From Bacteroidaceae bacterium (GTDB lineage Bacteria > Bacteroidota > Bacteroidia > Bacteroidales > Bacteroidaceae), in NCBI GenBank assembly GCA_017427065.1, contig JAFRTL010000012.1, positions 1 to 64,000 on the forward strand: DNA of 64,000 nucleotides. Reading direction: 5' to 3'. This document shows positions 51,244 to 61,483 of this stretch, in pieces; positions within the stretch are counted from its first letter, which is position 1; each line of letters opens with the position of its first letter. Under the pieces are notes generated by a model. That model was not told where the DNA came from, ran no database searches, and saw nothing but the letters and a program-made list of their open reading frames with translations. A program made the translations under genes and the position numbers.

Positions 51244-51615
51244 TCACTTCCTCACAAACACCACATACGACACATTCCAATCCTTCTCGTTCGAAAGACG
51301 AGCCATATTACGTTCCATGTCAAGCGGATATTCCAGACAGAAGACCGTGTCGTTCCACAGCGAATAGAAGAACGGCTCCCCCTTGTACATCGAGCTGCCT
51401 TCCTCACCATCCTCATACCCCATCTCCTTGAGGCTCTGAGGCAAATGCTTCTCCTTGTGCTGATAGGCCTTGATCTCCTCCATCAATTCATTCCCCAAGC
51501 CCTGCATATAGCGGTCGTGCGACCCCTTGAAATAGTTGGCAATGCCAAACGCAGCATACACCAGCAATCCCACTGCCACGATTCCTGTAAAAAAAACTCT
51601 CTTTTTTCTATCCAT
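51244..51615 (-). CDS. Small single-pass membrane protein of unknown function
   Basis: 123 residues. A basic start (MDRKKR) precedes one transmembrane helix (VFFTGIVAVGLLVYAAFGIA). A periplasmic domain follows with MQGLGNELMEEIKAYQHKEK, HLPQSLKEMGYED and a C-terminal hydrophobic strand VSYVVFVRK. The layout, an N-terminal helix with a small alpha/beta domain, resembles type-II pseudopilin-like proteins, but I cannot place it. No partner genes are adjacent. Confidence 0.7.
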   Translation of the reverse strand: MDRKKRVFFTGIVAVGLLVYAAFGIANYFKGSHDRYMQGLGNELMEEIKAYQHKEKHLPQSLKEMGYEDGEEGSSMYKGEPFFYSLWNDTVFCLEYPLDMERNMARLSNEKDWNVSYVVFVRK

Positions 51616-51684
51616 TTTCGTAATTTTTCGACTGCGAAGATAATATTTTTCTTTCAGAATTAGAAAAATTTAAGAATTTGTTTG

Positions 51685-51692
51685 TATCTTTA
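51685..51692 (+). promoter_or_regulatory. -7 box of the cytidylate-kinase-like gene
   Basis: TATCTTTA, one base off consensus, about 54 bases before the start codon. No clear -33. Confidence 0.45.
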
Positions 51693-51746
51693 CCCCAAAG
51701 TATGCAAACCCCCTAAACGCTAGATAACAATTTAACCTTAAATATC

Positions 51747-52376
51747 ATGAATAAGAGCGAAAAATTTCTCATTACGATTAATCGAGAGCTGGGTTCTGGC
51801 GGTGGCAGTGTAGGCCGTCGACTGGCAGAAAGACTGGATGTGAAATATTATGACAAAGTCATTCTCCAGGCTTTGAAAGAGAAGTTCCACCTCACTGCTG
51901 AGGAGATAGAAAAGCTGAAAGGTCAGAAAGATGGCTGGTGGGCAGAGTTCACACGCAAGGTTGTACCTTTCCAGGAGCCAGGTGTTCCTGAGGAACCAGA
52001 AATCATTACCACAGAAGATGTATATCAGACCGAAGTAGAAATTCTGAAGGGAATCGCTGAACAGGAGTCATGTGTCATTACTGGTCGTAGTGCCTTCTTC
52101 GTACTGCGTGATCATCCCAACCACCTTAGCATATTCATACAAGCACCTATGGAGCAGCGCATCCAGCGTGTCATGAAGGAACATGAGGTCAATCGTAACC
52201 AAGCCATCAAGACCATCAAGCAGGTCGATGAGATGCGTGAGAACTATGTGAGACGCTTCGCCAATACTACACGTTACGATACACGCAACTACGATCTTGT
52301 GATCTCTATGGAAAACCTGAAGATCGACGATGCAGTCGATATCATTCTGGATTATGTTTTCCGTCAGAATCTATAG
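51747..52376 (+). CDS. Cytidylate kinase-like protein
   Basis: A 209-residue P-loop kinase-like protein of the Cytidylate_kin2 type. ITINRELGSGGGSVGRRLAE at residues about 9-28 is the Gly-rich nucleotide loop. KYYDKVILQALKEKFH, CVITGRSAFFVLRDHPN, and the Arg-rich lid MEQRIQRVMKEHEVN and NYVRRFANTTRYDTRNYDLV follow. It lacks the full length and signature of Cmk, so the substrate is uncertain; a nucleotide or small-molecule kinase is likely. Monocistronic between hypothetical and ppdK genes. Confidence 0.88.
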   Translation: MNKSEKFLITINRELGSGGGSVGRRLAERLDVKYYDKVILQALKEKFHLTAEEIEKLKGQKDGWWAEFTRKVVPFQEPGVPEEPEIITTEDVYQTEVEILKGIAEQESCVITGRSAFFVLRDHPNHLSIFIQAPMEQRIQRVMKEHEVNRNQAIKTIKQVDEMRENYVRRFANTTRYDTRNYDLVISMENLKIDDAVDIILDYVFRQNL

Positions 52377-52496
52377 TCTATAGTTTTTACATTTTTCATA
52401 CTCCCTCCACCCACAACCTATGGGTTGCCCCTCTGCTATTTACTGGCAGGGGGGATTTTTATTGGGGGGAGAGCAACTCCTGTATAAGAGAGAAAA

Positions 52497-52541
52497 TAAA
52501 AAAAGATGGTGACCTCCTTGGAAGTCACCACCTTATTATAC
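52497..52541 (-). terminator. Terminator of ppdK
   Basis: On the minus strand the stem GGTGGTGACTTCC/GGAGGTCACCATC is followed by TTTTTTATT. It lies about 15 bases after the ppdK stop. Confidence 0.8.
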
Positions 52542-52556
52542 TAATAAAGACGTCTC

Positions 52557-55337
52557 TTATTTAGCATCCTCAGTAGCATGCTGCTTGCGGGCCTTCTTCT
52601 CAGCCTCCTCAGCCAGCACGTCCTCCACAGCAGCCTGAGCGGCAGCCAGACGGGCGATAGGCACGCGGAATGGAGAACAGCTCACATAGTTCAGACCAAC
52701 ACGATGGCAGAACTTCACTGAGCTAGGCTCACCACCATGCTCACCACAGATACCGCAGATCAGATCAGGACGGGTAGCACGACCCTTCTTCACAGCCATG
52801 TCGATAAGCTGGCCTACACCTTCCTGATCCAGCACCTGGAATGGATCCACGTTCAGGATCTTCTTCTCCAGATATACAGGCAAGAAGCTGGCGATGTCAT
52901 CACGGCTATAGCCGAAGGTCATCTGCGTCAAGTCGTTCGTACCAAAGCTGAAGTACTCAGCATGCTGAGCAATCTTGTCAGCAGTCAGGGCAGCACGAGG
53001 AATCTCGATCATCGTACCAATGCGGAAGCGCACGCGGATACCCTCTTCCTTGAACATCTTCTCAGCAGTCTCACGGATCACCTTCTCCTGCAGATCGAAC
53101 TCGTTCACCAGACCGATCAGAGGCACCATGATCTCAGGACGTGGGTCGTATCCCTCCTTGCGCAGCTTGATGGCAGCACCCAGGATGGCACGCGTCTGCA
53201 TGGCCGTGATTTCTGGATAGGTGTTACCCAGACGGCAGCCACGGTGACCCAGCATTGGGTTGCTCTCATTCAGAGCAGCCACACGCTGCTGGATTTCCTG
53301 AACGGTCACGCCCATATCCTCTGCCATAGCCTGCTGGCCAGCCAGATCGTGAGGCACGAACTCATGCAATGGAGGATCGAGCAGACGGATGTTCACTGGG
53401 CAGTCGTCCATTGTCTTCAGGATCTCATAGAAGTCGATCATCTGGTAAGGCAGGATCTTCTCCAAAGCCTTCTCACGACCTTCCTTATCGTCTGCAAGGA
53501 TCATCTCACGCATAGCGCGTATCTTCTTAGCCTCGAAGAACATGTGCTCCGTACGGCACAGACCGATACCCTCAGCACCAAAGCTGTGAGCCACGGCAGC
53601 ATCACGAGGCGTATCAGCGTTGGTACGTACGTGCAGCTTGCTGTACTTGTCGCACAGGTTCATCAATTCAGCGAAGTCACCACTGAGCTCAGCAGCCTTC
53701 GTATCGATACGACCTTCGTACACCTCACCCGTGCTACCATTCAGTGACAGATAGTCACCCTCATGCAGCACAGTGTCGCCGATGGTCAAAGTCTTGTTCT
53801 TATAGTCCACGATCATGGCACCAGCACCCGTCACGCAGCACTTACCCATACCACGAGCCACCACAGCAGCGTGGCTGGTCATACCACCACGACAGGTCAC
53901 GATACCCTGAGCCACAGCCATACCAGCCAAGTCCTCAGGCGAAGTCTCCTGGCGTACCAGGATCACACGCTTACCCAGACCATGTACGCGAGCAGCATCA
54001 TCAGCGAAGAATGTGATGTGACCGCAGGCAGCACCTGGAGAAGCAGGCAGACCGTGAGTCAATACGTGAGCACGCTTCAGCGCACGCTTGTCGAATACAG
54101 GGTGCAACAGCTCATCCAGCTTGTTAGGCTCGCAACGCATGATGGCCGTCTTCTCGTCGATCATGTCCTCACGCCACAGATCCATGGCAATCTTCACCAT
54201 GGCCGTACCCGTACGCTTACCGTTACGAGTCTGCAGGAACCACAGCTTGCCCTCCTGAACGGTGAACTCCATGTCCTGCATGTCCTTATAGTGATTCTCC
54301 AGACGCTCCTGGATATCATACAGCTGCTTGTAGATCTCAGGCATAGACTCCTCCATAGAAGGATACTTCGAAGCACGCTCCTCCTCGCTGATGCCCTGCA
54401 GCTTCGCCCAACGGCGAGAGCCTTCCAGCGTGATCTGCTGAGGAGTACGGATACCAGCTACCACATCCTCACCCTGAGCATTTACCAGATACTCACCGTT
54501 GAAGATGTTCTCACCTGTAGCAGCGTCGCGGCTGAAGCAAACACCCGTAGCAGACGTGTTGCCCATATTACCGAATACCATCGCCATCACGCTCACGGCA
54601 GTACCCCACTCAGAAGGTATGCCCTCCATCTTACGATACAGGATGGCACGCTCGTTCATCCAGCTGTCGAACACAGCGCAGATAGCGCCCCACAGCTGCT
54701 CGATAGGATCGTCTGGGAAATTCTTGCCCGTACGTTTCTTGATGGCCTCCTTGAAGAGCTTCACCAGCTTCTTCAGCTCGTCCACGTTCATCTCGTTGTC
54801 GAGCTTGATGCCACGCTCAGCCTTTACCTTCTCTATGATAGCCTCGAAGGGGTCGATTTCAGTCTTGTCCACAGGCTTCAAGCCCAGCACCACGTCGCCA
54901 TACATCTGTACGAAACGGCGATAGCTGTCGTACACGAAGCGCTCATTGCCAGTCTTCTTCACCATACCCTCAGCCACCTTGTCGTTCAGACCCAGGTTCA
55001 GGATGGTATCCATCATACCAGGCATAGAAGCACGTGCACCCGAGCGAACAGACACCAGCAGCGGATTCTTTGGATCACCGAACTTGCTGTTCATCAGGCC
55101 CTCGATGTGAGCCACAGCCTTCATGACATCGTCGTTAAGCAATGCCACCACTTCATCTCTTCCCTTCTGGAAGTACTCGTTACAAACATCTGTGGTAATG
55201 GTAAAGCCCGGAGGCACAGGCACACCAATCAGGTTCATTTCGGCGCAGTTGGCACCCTTTCCACCCAGCAGATTACGCATGTCAGCGCGACCCTCTGCCT
55301 GTCCATTACCAAAGGTATAAACTCTTTTGTCGTTCAT
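52557..55337 (-). CDS. ppdK: Pyruvate, phosphate dikinase
   Basis: 926 residues from ATG 55337 (MNDKRVYTFGNGQAEGRADM). The frame is open 13 codons further but those encode an Asn/Leu-rich non-conserved leader. The enzyme interconverts pyruvate + ATP + Pi and PEP + AMP + PPi. Domains: N-terminal ATP-grasp (LLGGKGANCAEMNLIGVPVP, SVRSGARASMPGMMDT), swivelling His domain with phosphorylatable His in RGGMTSHAAVVARGMGK, and C-terminal PEP/pyruvate TIM barrel (GAEGIGLCRTEHMFFE, SFGTNDLTQMTFGYSRDD, CGICGEHGGEPSSV). A C-terminal Ala/Glu/Lys tail is extra. It is typical of Bacteroidales glycolysis. A -7 box TATCTTTG lies at 55415-55422 (minus). Confidence 0.97.
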   Translation of the reverse strand: MNDKRVYTFGNGQAEGRADMRNLLGGKGANCAEMNLIGVPVPPGFTITTDVCNEYFQKGRDEVVALLNDDVMKAVAHIEGLMNSKFGDPKNPLLVSVRSGARASMPGMMDTILNLGLNDKVAEGMVKKTGNERFVYDSYRRFVQMYGDVVLGLKPVDKTEIDPFEAIIEKVKAERGIKLDNEMNVDELKKLVKLFKEAIKKRTGKNFPDDPIEQLWGAICAVFDSWMNERAILYRKMEGIPSEWGTAVSVMAMVFGNMGNTSATGVCFSRDAATGENIFNGEYLVNAQGEDVVAGIRTPQQITLEGSRRWAKLQGISEEERASKYPSMEESMPEIYKQLYDIQERLENHYKDMQDMEFTVQEGKLWFLQTRNGKRTGTAMVKIAMDLWREDMIDEKTAIMRCEPNKLDELLHPVFDKRALKRAHVLTHGLPASPGAACGHITFFADDAARVHGLGKRVILVRQETSPEDLAGMAVAQGIVTCRGGMTSHAAVVARGMGKCCVTGAGAMIVDYKNKTLTIGDTVLHEGDYLSLNGSTGEVYEGRIDTKAAELSGDFAELMNLCDKYSKLHVRTNADTPRDAAVAHSFGAEGIGLCRTEHMFFEAKKIRAMREMILADDKEGREKALEKILPYQMIDFYEILKTMDDCPVNIRLLDPPLHEFVPHDLAGQQAMAEDMGVTVQEIQQRVAALNESNPMLGHRGCRLGNTYPEITAMQTRAILGAAIKLRKEGYDPRPEIMVPLIGLVNEFDLQEKVIRETAEKMFKEEGIRVRFRIGTMIEIPRAALTADKIAQHAEYFSFGTNDLTQMTFGYSRDDIASFLPVYLEKKILNVDPFQVLDQEGVGQLIDMAVKKGRATRPDLICGICGEHGGEPSSVKFCHRVGLNYVSCSPFRVPIARLAAAQAAVEDVLAEEAEKKARKQHATEDAK

Positions 55338-55414
55338 AAGTTTAGTATATAAATTAAGGTTTATAAATAAATTCAATTCCTATTTTCCGACCCTCTCAAG
55401 GTCAGTGATAATTG

Positions 55415-55422
55415 CAAAGATA
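55415..55422 (-). promoter_or_regulatory. -7 box of ppdK
   Basis: TATCTTTG on the minus strand, 77 bases upstream of the chosen start. The -33 is not clear. Confidence 0.55.
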
Positions 55423-55601
55423 GACAAAATAATCATACCTTTAGTCATTTTCCGAAGAAAAATGCATTTTTTATGCAAGTAGAGACCACCAGAAACGCTC
55501 CAGCCATACACACTATTAATAAAGAGAAGCGTAAAAAACGTTGAATTTGTGATTTTTTTATTATTTTTGAAGCCAGATATCAACCCCCTTAATCTCATAG
55601 C

Positions 55602-56846
55602 ATGAAAAAGTTACTATTAGCACTGATTGGCGGCGCATTGATGGCCGCCTGCACATCCAACGCACCAAAGGAAACTCCACTAAGTCCAGACGTCTTCGTC
55701 CGAGTAGAAGGACCCAATCTTATCAAGCCCGATGGCAGCAAGCTTTTCATTCGTGGGACCAACCTGGGCAACTGGCTCAATCCCGAAGGCTACATGTTCG
55801 GCTTTGGTCGCACCAACAGCACCTGGATGATCGACCTGATGATCAAGGAACTTGCAGGACCCGAGTTTGCAGCTCAGTTCTGGAAAGCCTTCAAGGACAC
55901 CTACATCACCCGTGCCGATGTGGAATACATCGCCAAGACAGGTGCCAATACCATCCGTCTGCCATTCAACTACAAGCTATTCACTGATGAAGATTTCATG
56001 GGACTCACTGCCCAGCAAGACGGCTTCGCTCGCGTAGATAGCGTGGTGAACTGGTGCAGGGATAACGACCTCTACCTCATCCTCGACATGCACGATGCCC
56101 CTGGCGGACAGACGGGCGACAACATCGACGACAGCTACGGCTACCCTTGGCTTCTGGAAGACGAAGCCTGCCAGCAGCAGTTCTGCGACATCTGGAAACT
56201 GATAGCCGACAGATACAAGAACGAGCCCGTGATCCTGGGCTACGAACTTATCAACGAGTCCATAGCCCCCTACTTCGACATCGATGCCCTCAACCCCAAA
56301 TTGGAACCCCTGCACAAGAGAGCCGTGAAAGCCATCCGCGAGGTGGACCAGAACCACATCATCCTGCTGGGTGGCCCGCAGTGGAACTCCATCTTCAGCG
56401 TGTTCAAGGACAGCTATTATGACGACAAGCTGATGTACACCTGCCACCGCTATGGAGGCGCCCCCACGGCAGAAGCCATCAGCCACTTCATTCAGTTCCG
56501 CGACAGCGTGAACCTGCCCATGTACATGGGAGAGATAGGCCATGGCACCGATGAGTGGCAAGAAGCCTTCTGTAAGACGATGGAAGCCAACAACATCGGA
56601 TACACCTTCTGGCCCTACAAGAAGATCAATAGCGGCTGCATGATGGGTATTCCCACCCCAGAAAATTGGGACGTGGTGAGAACCTTCTCAGAAGCCCCAC
56701 GCTCCACCTTCAGTGAAATCAGGGAAGCCCGTCCCGACCAGGAAACAGCCAAGCAAGCACTGATGGATTATGTGAAAAACAGTGCCTTAGCCAACTGCCT
56801 CCCACAAGAGGGCTACATCCGCTCCATATTACTGAAGGTGCCTTAA
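55602..56846 (+). CDS. GH5-like cellulase/endoglucanase lipoprotein
   Basis: A 414-residue lipoprotein (LIGGALMAACTSN). A (beta/alpha)8 glycosidase of clan GH-A: LFIRGTNLGNWLNPEGYMFG, GANTIRLPFNYKLF, LYLILDMHDAPGGQTGDNI, acid/base Glu in ILGYELINESIAPYFD, YTCHRYGGAPT, and nucleophile Glu in NLPMYMGEIGHGTDEW, then GYTFWPYKKINSG. The overall pattern is GH5 cellulase-like, but the exact substrate (glucan, mannan or xyloglucan) is open. It is surface- or periplasm-anchored. Its stop overlaps the convergent RND permease gene by 4 bases. Confidence 0.88.
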   Translation: MKKLLLALIGGALMAACTSNAPKETPLSPDVFVRVEGPNLIKPDGSKLFIRGTNLGNWLNPEGYMFGFGRTNSTWMIDLMIKELAGPEFAAQFWKAFKDTYITRADVEYIAKTGANTIRLPFNYKLFTDEDFMGLTAQQDGFARVDSVVNWCRDNDLYLILDMHDAPGGQTGDNIDDSYGYPWLLEDEACQQQFCDIWKLIADRYKNEPVILGYELINESIAPYFDIDALNPKLEPLHKRAVKAIREVDQNHIILLGGPQWNSIFSVFKDSYYDDKLMYTCHRYGGAPTAEAISHFIQFRDSVNLPMYMGEIGHGTDEWQEAFCKTMEANNIGYTFWPYKKINSGCMMGIPTPENWDVVRTFSEAPRSTFSEIREARPDQETAKQALMDYVKNSALANCLPQEGYIRSILLKVP

Positions 56847-59800
56847 GAGAGGCTCGACTTTGATAGCGTAAAGATAGGCAGAAAGAAGAAGATACCTACC
56901 AGCGACATGAGCAGTCCGCCTATGGTGCCTGCTGCCAGTGGGAACCAGAAGGCTTCGCGACTGGTGCCTATCAGGAAGGGGATGAAGCCCAAGATGGTGG
57001 ATACCACCGTGAGGAAGATGGGAATGACCTTGGTGTTCCACGCCTTGGTATAGGCACGCACAGGCGACAGGCATGGCTGGCGCTTACGCACTTTGTTGTA
57101 CTCGTTCATGATATAGATGCTGGCATTCACCGTGATGCCACAGAGCAGCACAAAGGAGGCAAAGCCACCCTGGTCGAAGTTCAGGTTGAAAAGATAGAAC
57201 GTCAGGAACACGCCAATATAGGAAATAGGTATCACGAAGACAATGGCCAAGGGCTGCGTCAGCGAGTTGAACAGGATGGACGTGATGAAGATGATGATGA
57301 CGATGACCAGCAACAGCAGGGCATACTGCCCCTTGGTCTGCGCGCTGAACGTATAATAGGAATCATCCAGCTCGATGCTGTAGCCCATGGGCAAGGTCTG
57401 CTGCATCGCCTCCACATCCTGCTTGAGCAGCCTGCGTCCCTGCTCGCCTGAACCCACATACTCATACTGCACACAGAGGCGGTATTGCTGATCCTCCTTC
57501 GCCACCTCCTGAGGCGACTGCCCCTTCTCCAGCGTGGCAAAGTCGGCCAGCTTATAGTATCTCTCGCCTATCTGGAAGGGCACGTTCACCAGCGCCCACA
57601 CGTCATACTCTTCACTCTGCAGCGAGGTGAGTTTCAGGTTTTCCGACTGGTTGTCCACCACGATGCTGCCCATGTGCTGGTTGCGTGTATAGAGCGGACG
57701 TAAGGCCGTGAACAGCTGCAAGGCAGAGACGCCTTCCTGCGCCATCGCCTCCTTGTCCAGCTTCAGGTAATACTCGCTGTAGTCGTTCTTCCAGAAGGTA
57801 TATTCCGAGTTGATCAACACGTCACGGATACGCCTGCGCTCCAGCAGTTTGCTCTTCAGGCGCTCTGCCTGCGCATACAGCTCGTCGTAGTTGTAGCCAT
57901 ACATCGTGACGTGCATAGAACCAGCCGTCTCACGCACATCGTTGCTGAAGCCCTGGTCCTGCAGACCAGTCACACTCCAACTGCCACCGCCCAGCGTCAG
58001 CGCCTTGCTGATGATGTCCGACTTCAGCGTATAGGGGAACCCTCCATGCTCGTAGGCTTTCTTGAAATAGATGCTCATGCGTGCCTGATAAGGGCTGTAG
58101 ATGGACGTCTGGAACTGGCGTATCTCCTTGAACTCACTGAGGTAGGCCTCCATCTTCCCCATGAGGGTGTTCATCTGCTCCAGCGTGCTGCCGTTAGGCA
58201 GGGTGGCATAGACGCTGAGCACCACCTCACCCACTCCACGATTGTAGTAACTGAAGCTGCGCACCTTGTCTGCAAAGAGGCGCAGCGTGCCGCCCAGTGC
58301 CGTGTCCACATAGGGCTTCACAGACTGCTTGTAGGTCTCACTGCCAAAGACCTTGTTGTACCACTCCGCCCAGACGCTCTCTCCCTCCGCCTTCTCAGGC
58401 AGCATGAAGACAGGCAACCCGAAAGCCAGTACCAGCAGCAGGCAGGCCGCTACCCTGTAGCGCACCAACTTTCCTATCAGCCACTGGTAGGCTGTGGTGA
58501 GGCGCACAGCGAGGCGATGCTGCCAACTGTGCAACCTGTGTGTCTGTCTGTTCTCCAGCCCTATCTTCTCCATCAGCGAGGGCACGAAGAAGAGGGCCAC
58601 CAGCAGTGACACTGCCAGGTTGATGATGACCACAGCCGCAAAGTCCTGCAGGTTCAGGCGTATCTTCTCGTCCATGAAGAAGATGATCACCAGCGCCCCT
58701 ATCGTGGTGAGCGTAGCAGCCAGGATGGAGAGAAACGCCTGCAGGTTGCGCTTGCGCATCAGATGATCTGCCATCACGATAGTGTTGTCTATCACCAAGT
58801 TGAGTGAAATAGTTATACCAGCAAGTGAATAGATCTGAATCTCCAATCCGAAGAGGTAGTAGCATATCAAGGCGATGCAGAGATTCACTGTGAGGCTGCA
58901 CACGATGAGGAAAAGGTACTTCCTGTTGAGCGTGATCAGCGCCACGAACACCAGCAGGATGAGCACTGTGAGCCCAGTGCGAAAATAGATCTTGTCCAGC
59001 TCCTCCTGAATGTATTCCGTAGCATCGTAGCCCATGTGCACCTCATAGCCCACAGGCAGCAGCGCTTCCAGACGCCCCATGGCCTCCTTCACCTCACTGG
59101 CCAGGCGCAGCTGGTTGGCACTCTCCTCTGCCGTAAGGTTCATATACACAGAGTTCAGACCGTTGATGCGATAGTAGCTGTTGGGTGCCTGCTGCACATG
59201 CGCCACGCTAAGCAACTTGTCCAACGAGATGAGCTCCCCCTGCCCTGTACGCACGAAGATGACCTTCAGGTTCAAGTCCTCATCGCTGCCCGTCTTCGCC
59301 ACCCGTATCCACTCCCTGTCGCCATCGCTATGCTCCAGTGCCACGATGCCCATGAACTCCCTGCCCAGATGGTTGGAGATGGCTGCCTGCACATCGCCCA
59401 CGCTGATGTCGTGCTGAGCCAACTGCCTGTTGTCGTAGGTCAGGCGCCACTCCTGTGGCGTAGCCCCAGAGAGATCCACCCTGTAGATGCCCGCTATCTG
59501 CCCCAGCACAGGCTTCATGTTCATCTCTGCCCACTGCTGTATCAGGTAGGGATCCACAGGCGCGTTGATGGTATAGGTAAGGAAAGGCCTCGCAGCCTCG
59601 TCCTCCGTCTGCTGGGCGCTGATGACGGGATAGCTCACCCCTGCAGGCAGCTCAGGCCACGTCTGCCTGATGATGGTGGAGACCTCGAAGCGCAGCATGT
59701 CCATGTCCGCATGCTTGTCTAGCTGCATGGTGATGCGCCCACTGCCGTTGTCCGACACAGACTCCACCTTCTCTATGCCGCTCACCCTTGCCAGCATGCC

Positions 59801-59998
59801 CTCCAGCTTGCTGGTCACCTCTGCCTCTACCACTCTGGAAGAGTTGCCTGGCATCGAGAAAGACACCGTGAGCGAGGGCAGCGTGCGTGAGGGGTTCAGC
59901 TTCACTGGCAACATGGGCAGCAAAGCCAGACCTATCAGTGAGAGCGCCACAAACGCCACGATAAGCGTGAAGGACGATATGGCGAACTTATGTTTCAT
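56843..59998 (-). CDS. RND-family efflux permease, subunit B
   Basis: 1051 residues, 12 predicted membrane helices and two large periplasmic loops, full RND length. N-terminus ISSFTLIVAFVALSLIGLAL. The porter-domain start is TLPSLTVSFSMPGNSSRVVE. The TM4 proton-relay region is LNLVIDNTIVMADHLMRKR (a single Asp instead of AcrB's Asp-Asp), and the C-terminal half has TSILFNSLTQPLAIVFVIPI and GITVNASIYIMNEYNKV. It exports hydrophobic compounds or metals by proton antiport together with TolC. It is the last gene of a minus-strand operon, starting in a 4-base overlap with the TolC stop. It is only distantly similar to the first permease at 61543. Confidence 0.93.
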   Translation of the reverse strand: MKHKFAISSFTLIVAFVALSLIGLALLPMLPVKLNPSRTLPSLTVSFSMPGNSSRVVEAEVTSKLEGMLARVSGIEKVESVSDNGSGRITMQLDKHADMDMLRFEVSTIIRQTWPELPAGVSYPVISAQQTEDEAARPFLTYTINAPVDPYLIQQWAEMNMKPVLGQIAGIYRVDLSGATPQEWRLTYDNRQLAQHDISVGDVQAAISNHLGREFMGIVALEHSDGDREWIRVAKTGSDEDLNLKVIFVRTGQGELISLDKLLSVAHVQQAPNSYYRINGLNSVYMNLTAEESANQLRLASEVKEAMGRLEALLPVGYEVHMGYDATEYIQEELDKIYFRTGLTVLILLVFVALITLNRKYLFLIVCSLTVNLCIALICYYLFGLEIQIYSLAGITISLNLVIDNTIVMADHLMRKRNLQAFLSILAATLTTIGALVIIFFMDEKIRLNLQDFAAVVIINLAVSLLVALFFVPSLMEKIGLENRQTHRLHSWQHRLAVRLTTAYQWLIGKLVRYRVAACLLLVLAFGLPVFMLPEKAEGESVWAEWYNKVFGSETYKQSVKPYVDTALGGTLRLFADKVRSFSYYNRGVGEVVLSVYATLPNGSTLEQMNTLMGKMEAYLSEFKEIRQFQTSIYSPYQARMSIYFKKAYEHGGFPYTLKSDIISKALTLGGGSWSVTGLQDQGFSNDVRETAGSMHVTMYGYNYDELYAQAERLKSKLLERRRIRDVLINSEYTFWKNDYSEYYLKLDKEAMAQEGVSALQLFTALRPLYTRNQHMGSIVVDNQSENLKLTSLQSEEYDVWALVNVPFQIGERYYKLADFATLEKGQSPQEVAKEDQQYRLCVQYEYVGSGEQGRRLLKQDVEAMQQTLPMGYSIELDDSYYTFSAQTKGQYALLLLVIVIIIFITSILFNSLTQPLAIVFVIPISYIGVFLTFYLFNLNFDQGGFASFVLLCGITVNASIYIMNEYNKVRKRQPCLSPVRAYTKAWNTKVIPIFLTVVSTILGFIPFLIGTSREAFWFPLAAGTIGGLLMSLVGIFFFLPIFTLSKSSLS

Positions 59999-61479
59999 CT
60001 GTACATGCCTGCAGCATAGTCGAACTTAGCCGACAGTGAGAAGCCGCTCTCAAAGTCGTGCAGCGTCAGGCGTCTTAGCTTGTAGTAGTCCTGCCAGTAG
60101 TTGCGCAGCGCCTGTATGTAGTTCTTCTGCGCCTCCTGTTGGCGGTTCAGCGAGAGCGTCAGACTGTTCACGTCAGCCCGCCCTATGATGAAACGCTGGC
60201 GTGTCTGCTCATGTGCCTGAATGGCCAGGTCGAGCGCCTCCTCCGCACTGGCGATGAGCCGTTGCTGTATGTTGAAGTCGCTCACTGTGACGATGATCTC
60301 CTTCTCCACGCTCTGGCGTTCCTGATCAGCGGAGGTACGCACCACGTTGAGGTTGTTCTTCGCCATGTTCACCCTACCCTTACGCACGCCCCAGTCCACC
60401 AGCGGGATGCTCAGCGTCACCTGCACCAAGTCCTGACGCAGGGGGTGCCGATACGCCTCGCTCAGCTTATCAGCCACCTGGTTGAAGCCTATGCTGGCAT
60501 TCACGCTCGCATTGAAGCGAGCCTCCATCCTGGCACGGTCCAGACTCTGCTCAGCCTCCAGCACGTTCTGCTCCTGCTCCAGATAGGTAGGGTTGTTCTC
60601 CTCCGCCTTGGCCAATGCCTCCTCCACCGTGATGGTCTTGCTGGTAGGCTTGCCAGGCAAGTCGAGGGTGATCTCCGTATCCTTGTCGATGTTCAGAAAG
60701 GTCGCCATGGAGAACATCGCACGCTTCACGGCTATCTCCGCATTCTGCAGGGTGTTCTGCGCATTCACATGGTCCAGGCGTAATGTCAGCAGGTCGGCCT
60801 GCGATATGGAGGCTATCTTCTGTCGCTGCACGCCTATCTTGTAGAGCGTGTCCGTAGAGACCAGGTTCTCCTGCGCCAGCGCCAGCTCTGCCTGTGCCAG
60901 TGCCAGCTCGAAGAAGTACGCCACAGCCTCCTCTGCCATCTGCTCCGTGTTGTAGATGAACTGCTTCTTCACCTTCTCGTACTTCAGCGGCTCTATCTTG
61001 CGCTCCCAGCGGAAGGGGTTGTAGCCCAGCAGGTTCTGCTGATAGCCTATGCGCAGCGGCACGCTGGAGTACTGCGTGTAAGTCTGTGCCCCGAAGTTGC
61101 GCATATAGTCCAGGTCCGTATCTATGTAGAACGTACCACCCGTAAGGTCGAAGTTCTGCGAGATATTCAGTCCGCCCGAGGCGCTGAACATCTGCTGCTC
61201 ACGATACACGTCGATGTCCTGCCCAGAGTCGTAGCGCTGGGTGATGTAGCGGTAGTACCTGGCAGGCGTGAGGTTCAGCGTCAGACTGGGCAGGCGATTG
61301 GCCTGATACGTGCGATACTCCCAGTACCCCGCCAGATACATGTTCTGGTTCCTGAAGGCCGTCAGTGAACTGTCTGCTGCCATCTCTATCACCCTGTCCA
61401 ATGTCAGTCGCAACTGCCCCTGCAAACTCGTGCAGAAGATTAGACCTATTAGTATAATGCAAAGCTTCTTCATACTCAA
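59995..61479 (-). CDS. TolC-family outer-membrane channel
   Basis: 494 residues with a signal peptide (KLCIILIGLIFCTSLQGQ). Two long coiled-coil repeats typical of outer-membrane efflux proteins are visible (LDRVIEMAADSSLTAFRNQN, QAELALAQENLVSTDTLYKI, SLDRARMEARFNASVNASIG, QTRQRFIIGRADVNSLTLSL). It is probably a trimeric duct taking substrates from the RND permeases across the outer membrane. It sits between two RND permease genes, 63 bases after the first and overlapping the second by 4. That 63-base gap consists of heptanucleotide repeats. Confidence 0.93.
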   Translation of the reverse strand: MSMKKLCIILIGLIFCTSLQGQLRLTLDRVIEMAADSSLTAFRNQNMYLAGYWEYRTYQANRLPSLTLNLTPARYYRYITQRYDSGQDIDVYREQQMFSASGGLNISQNFDLTGGTFYIDTDLDYMRNFGAQTYTQYSSVPLRIGYQQNLLGYNPFRWERKIEPLKYEKVKKQFIYNTEQMAEEAVAYFFELALAQAELALAQENLVSTDTLYKIGVQRQKIASISQADLLTLRLDHVNAQNTLQNAEIAVKRAMFSMATFLNIDKDTEITLDLPGKPTSKTITVEEALAKAEENNPTYLEQEQNVLEAEQSLDRARMEARFNASVNASIGFNQVADKLSEAYRHPLRQDLVQVTLSIPLVDWGVRKGRVNMAKNNLNVVRTSADQERQSVEKEIIVTVSDFNIQQRLIASAEEALDLAIQAHEQTRQRFIIGRADVNSLTLSLNRQQEAQKNYIQALRNYWQDYYKLRRLTLHDFESGFSLSAKFDYAAGMYR

Positions 61480-61483
61480 TTTT

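Noticed and set aside
53763-55352. 529-codon open frame antisense to ppdK
   Set aside because: It is a mirror of the biased codons of ppdK, rich in His/Thr/Gln/Leu with no domain or plausible start signal. Similar antisense frames occur over rho, ffh, aspS and the large helicase.
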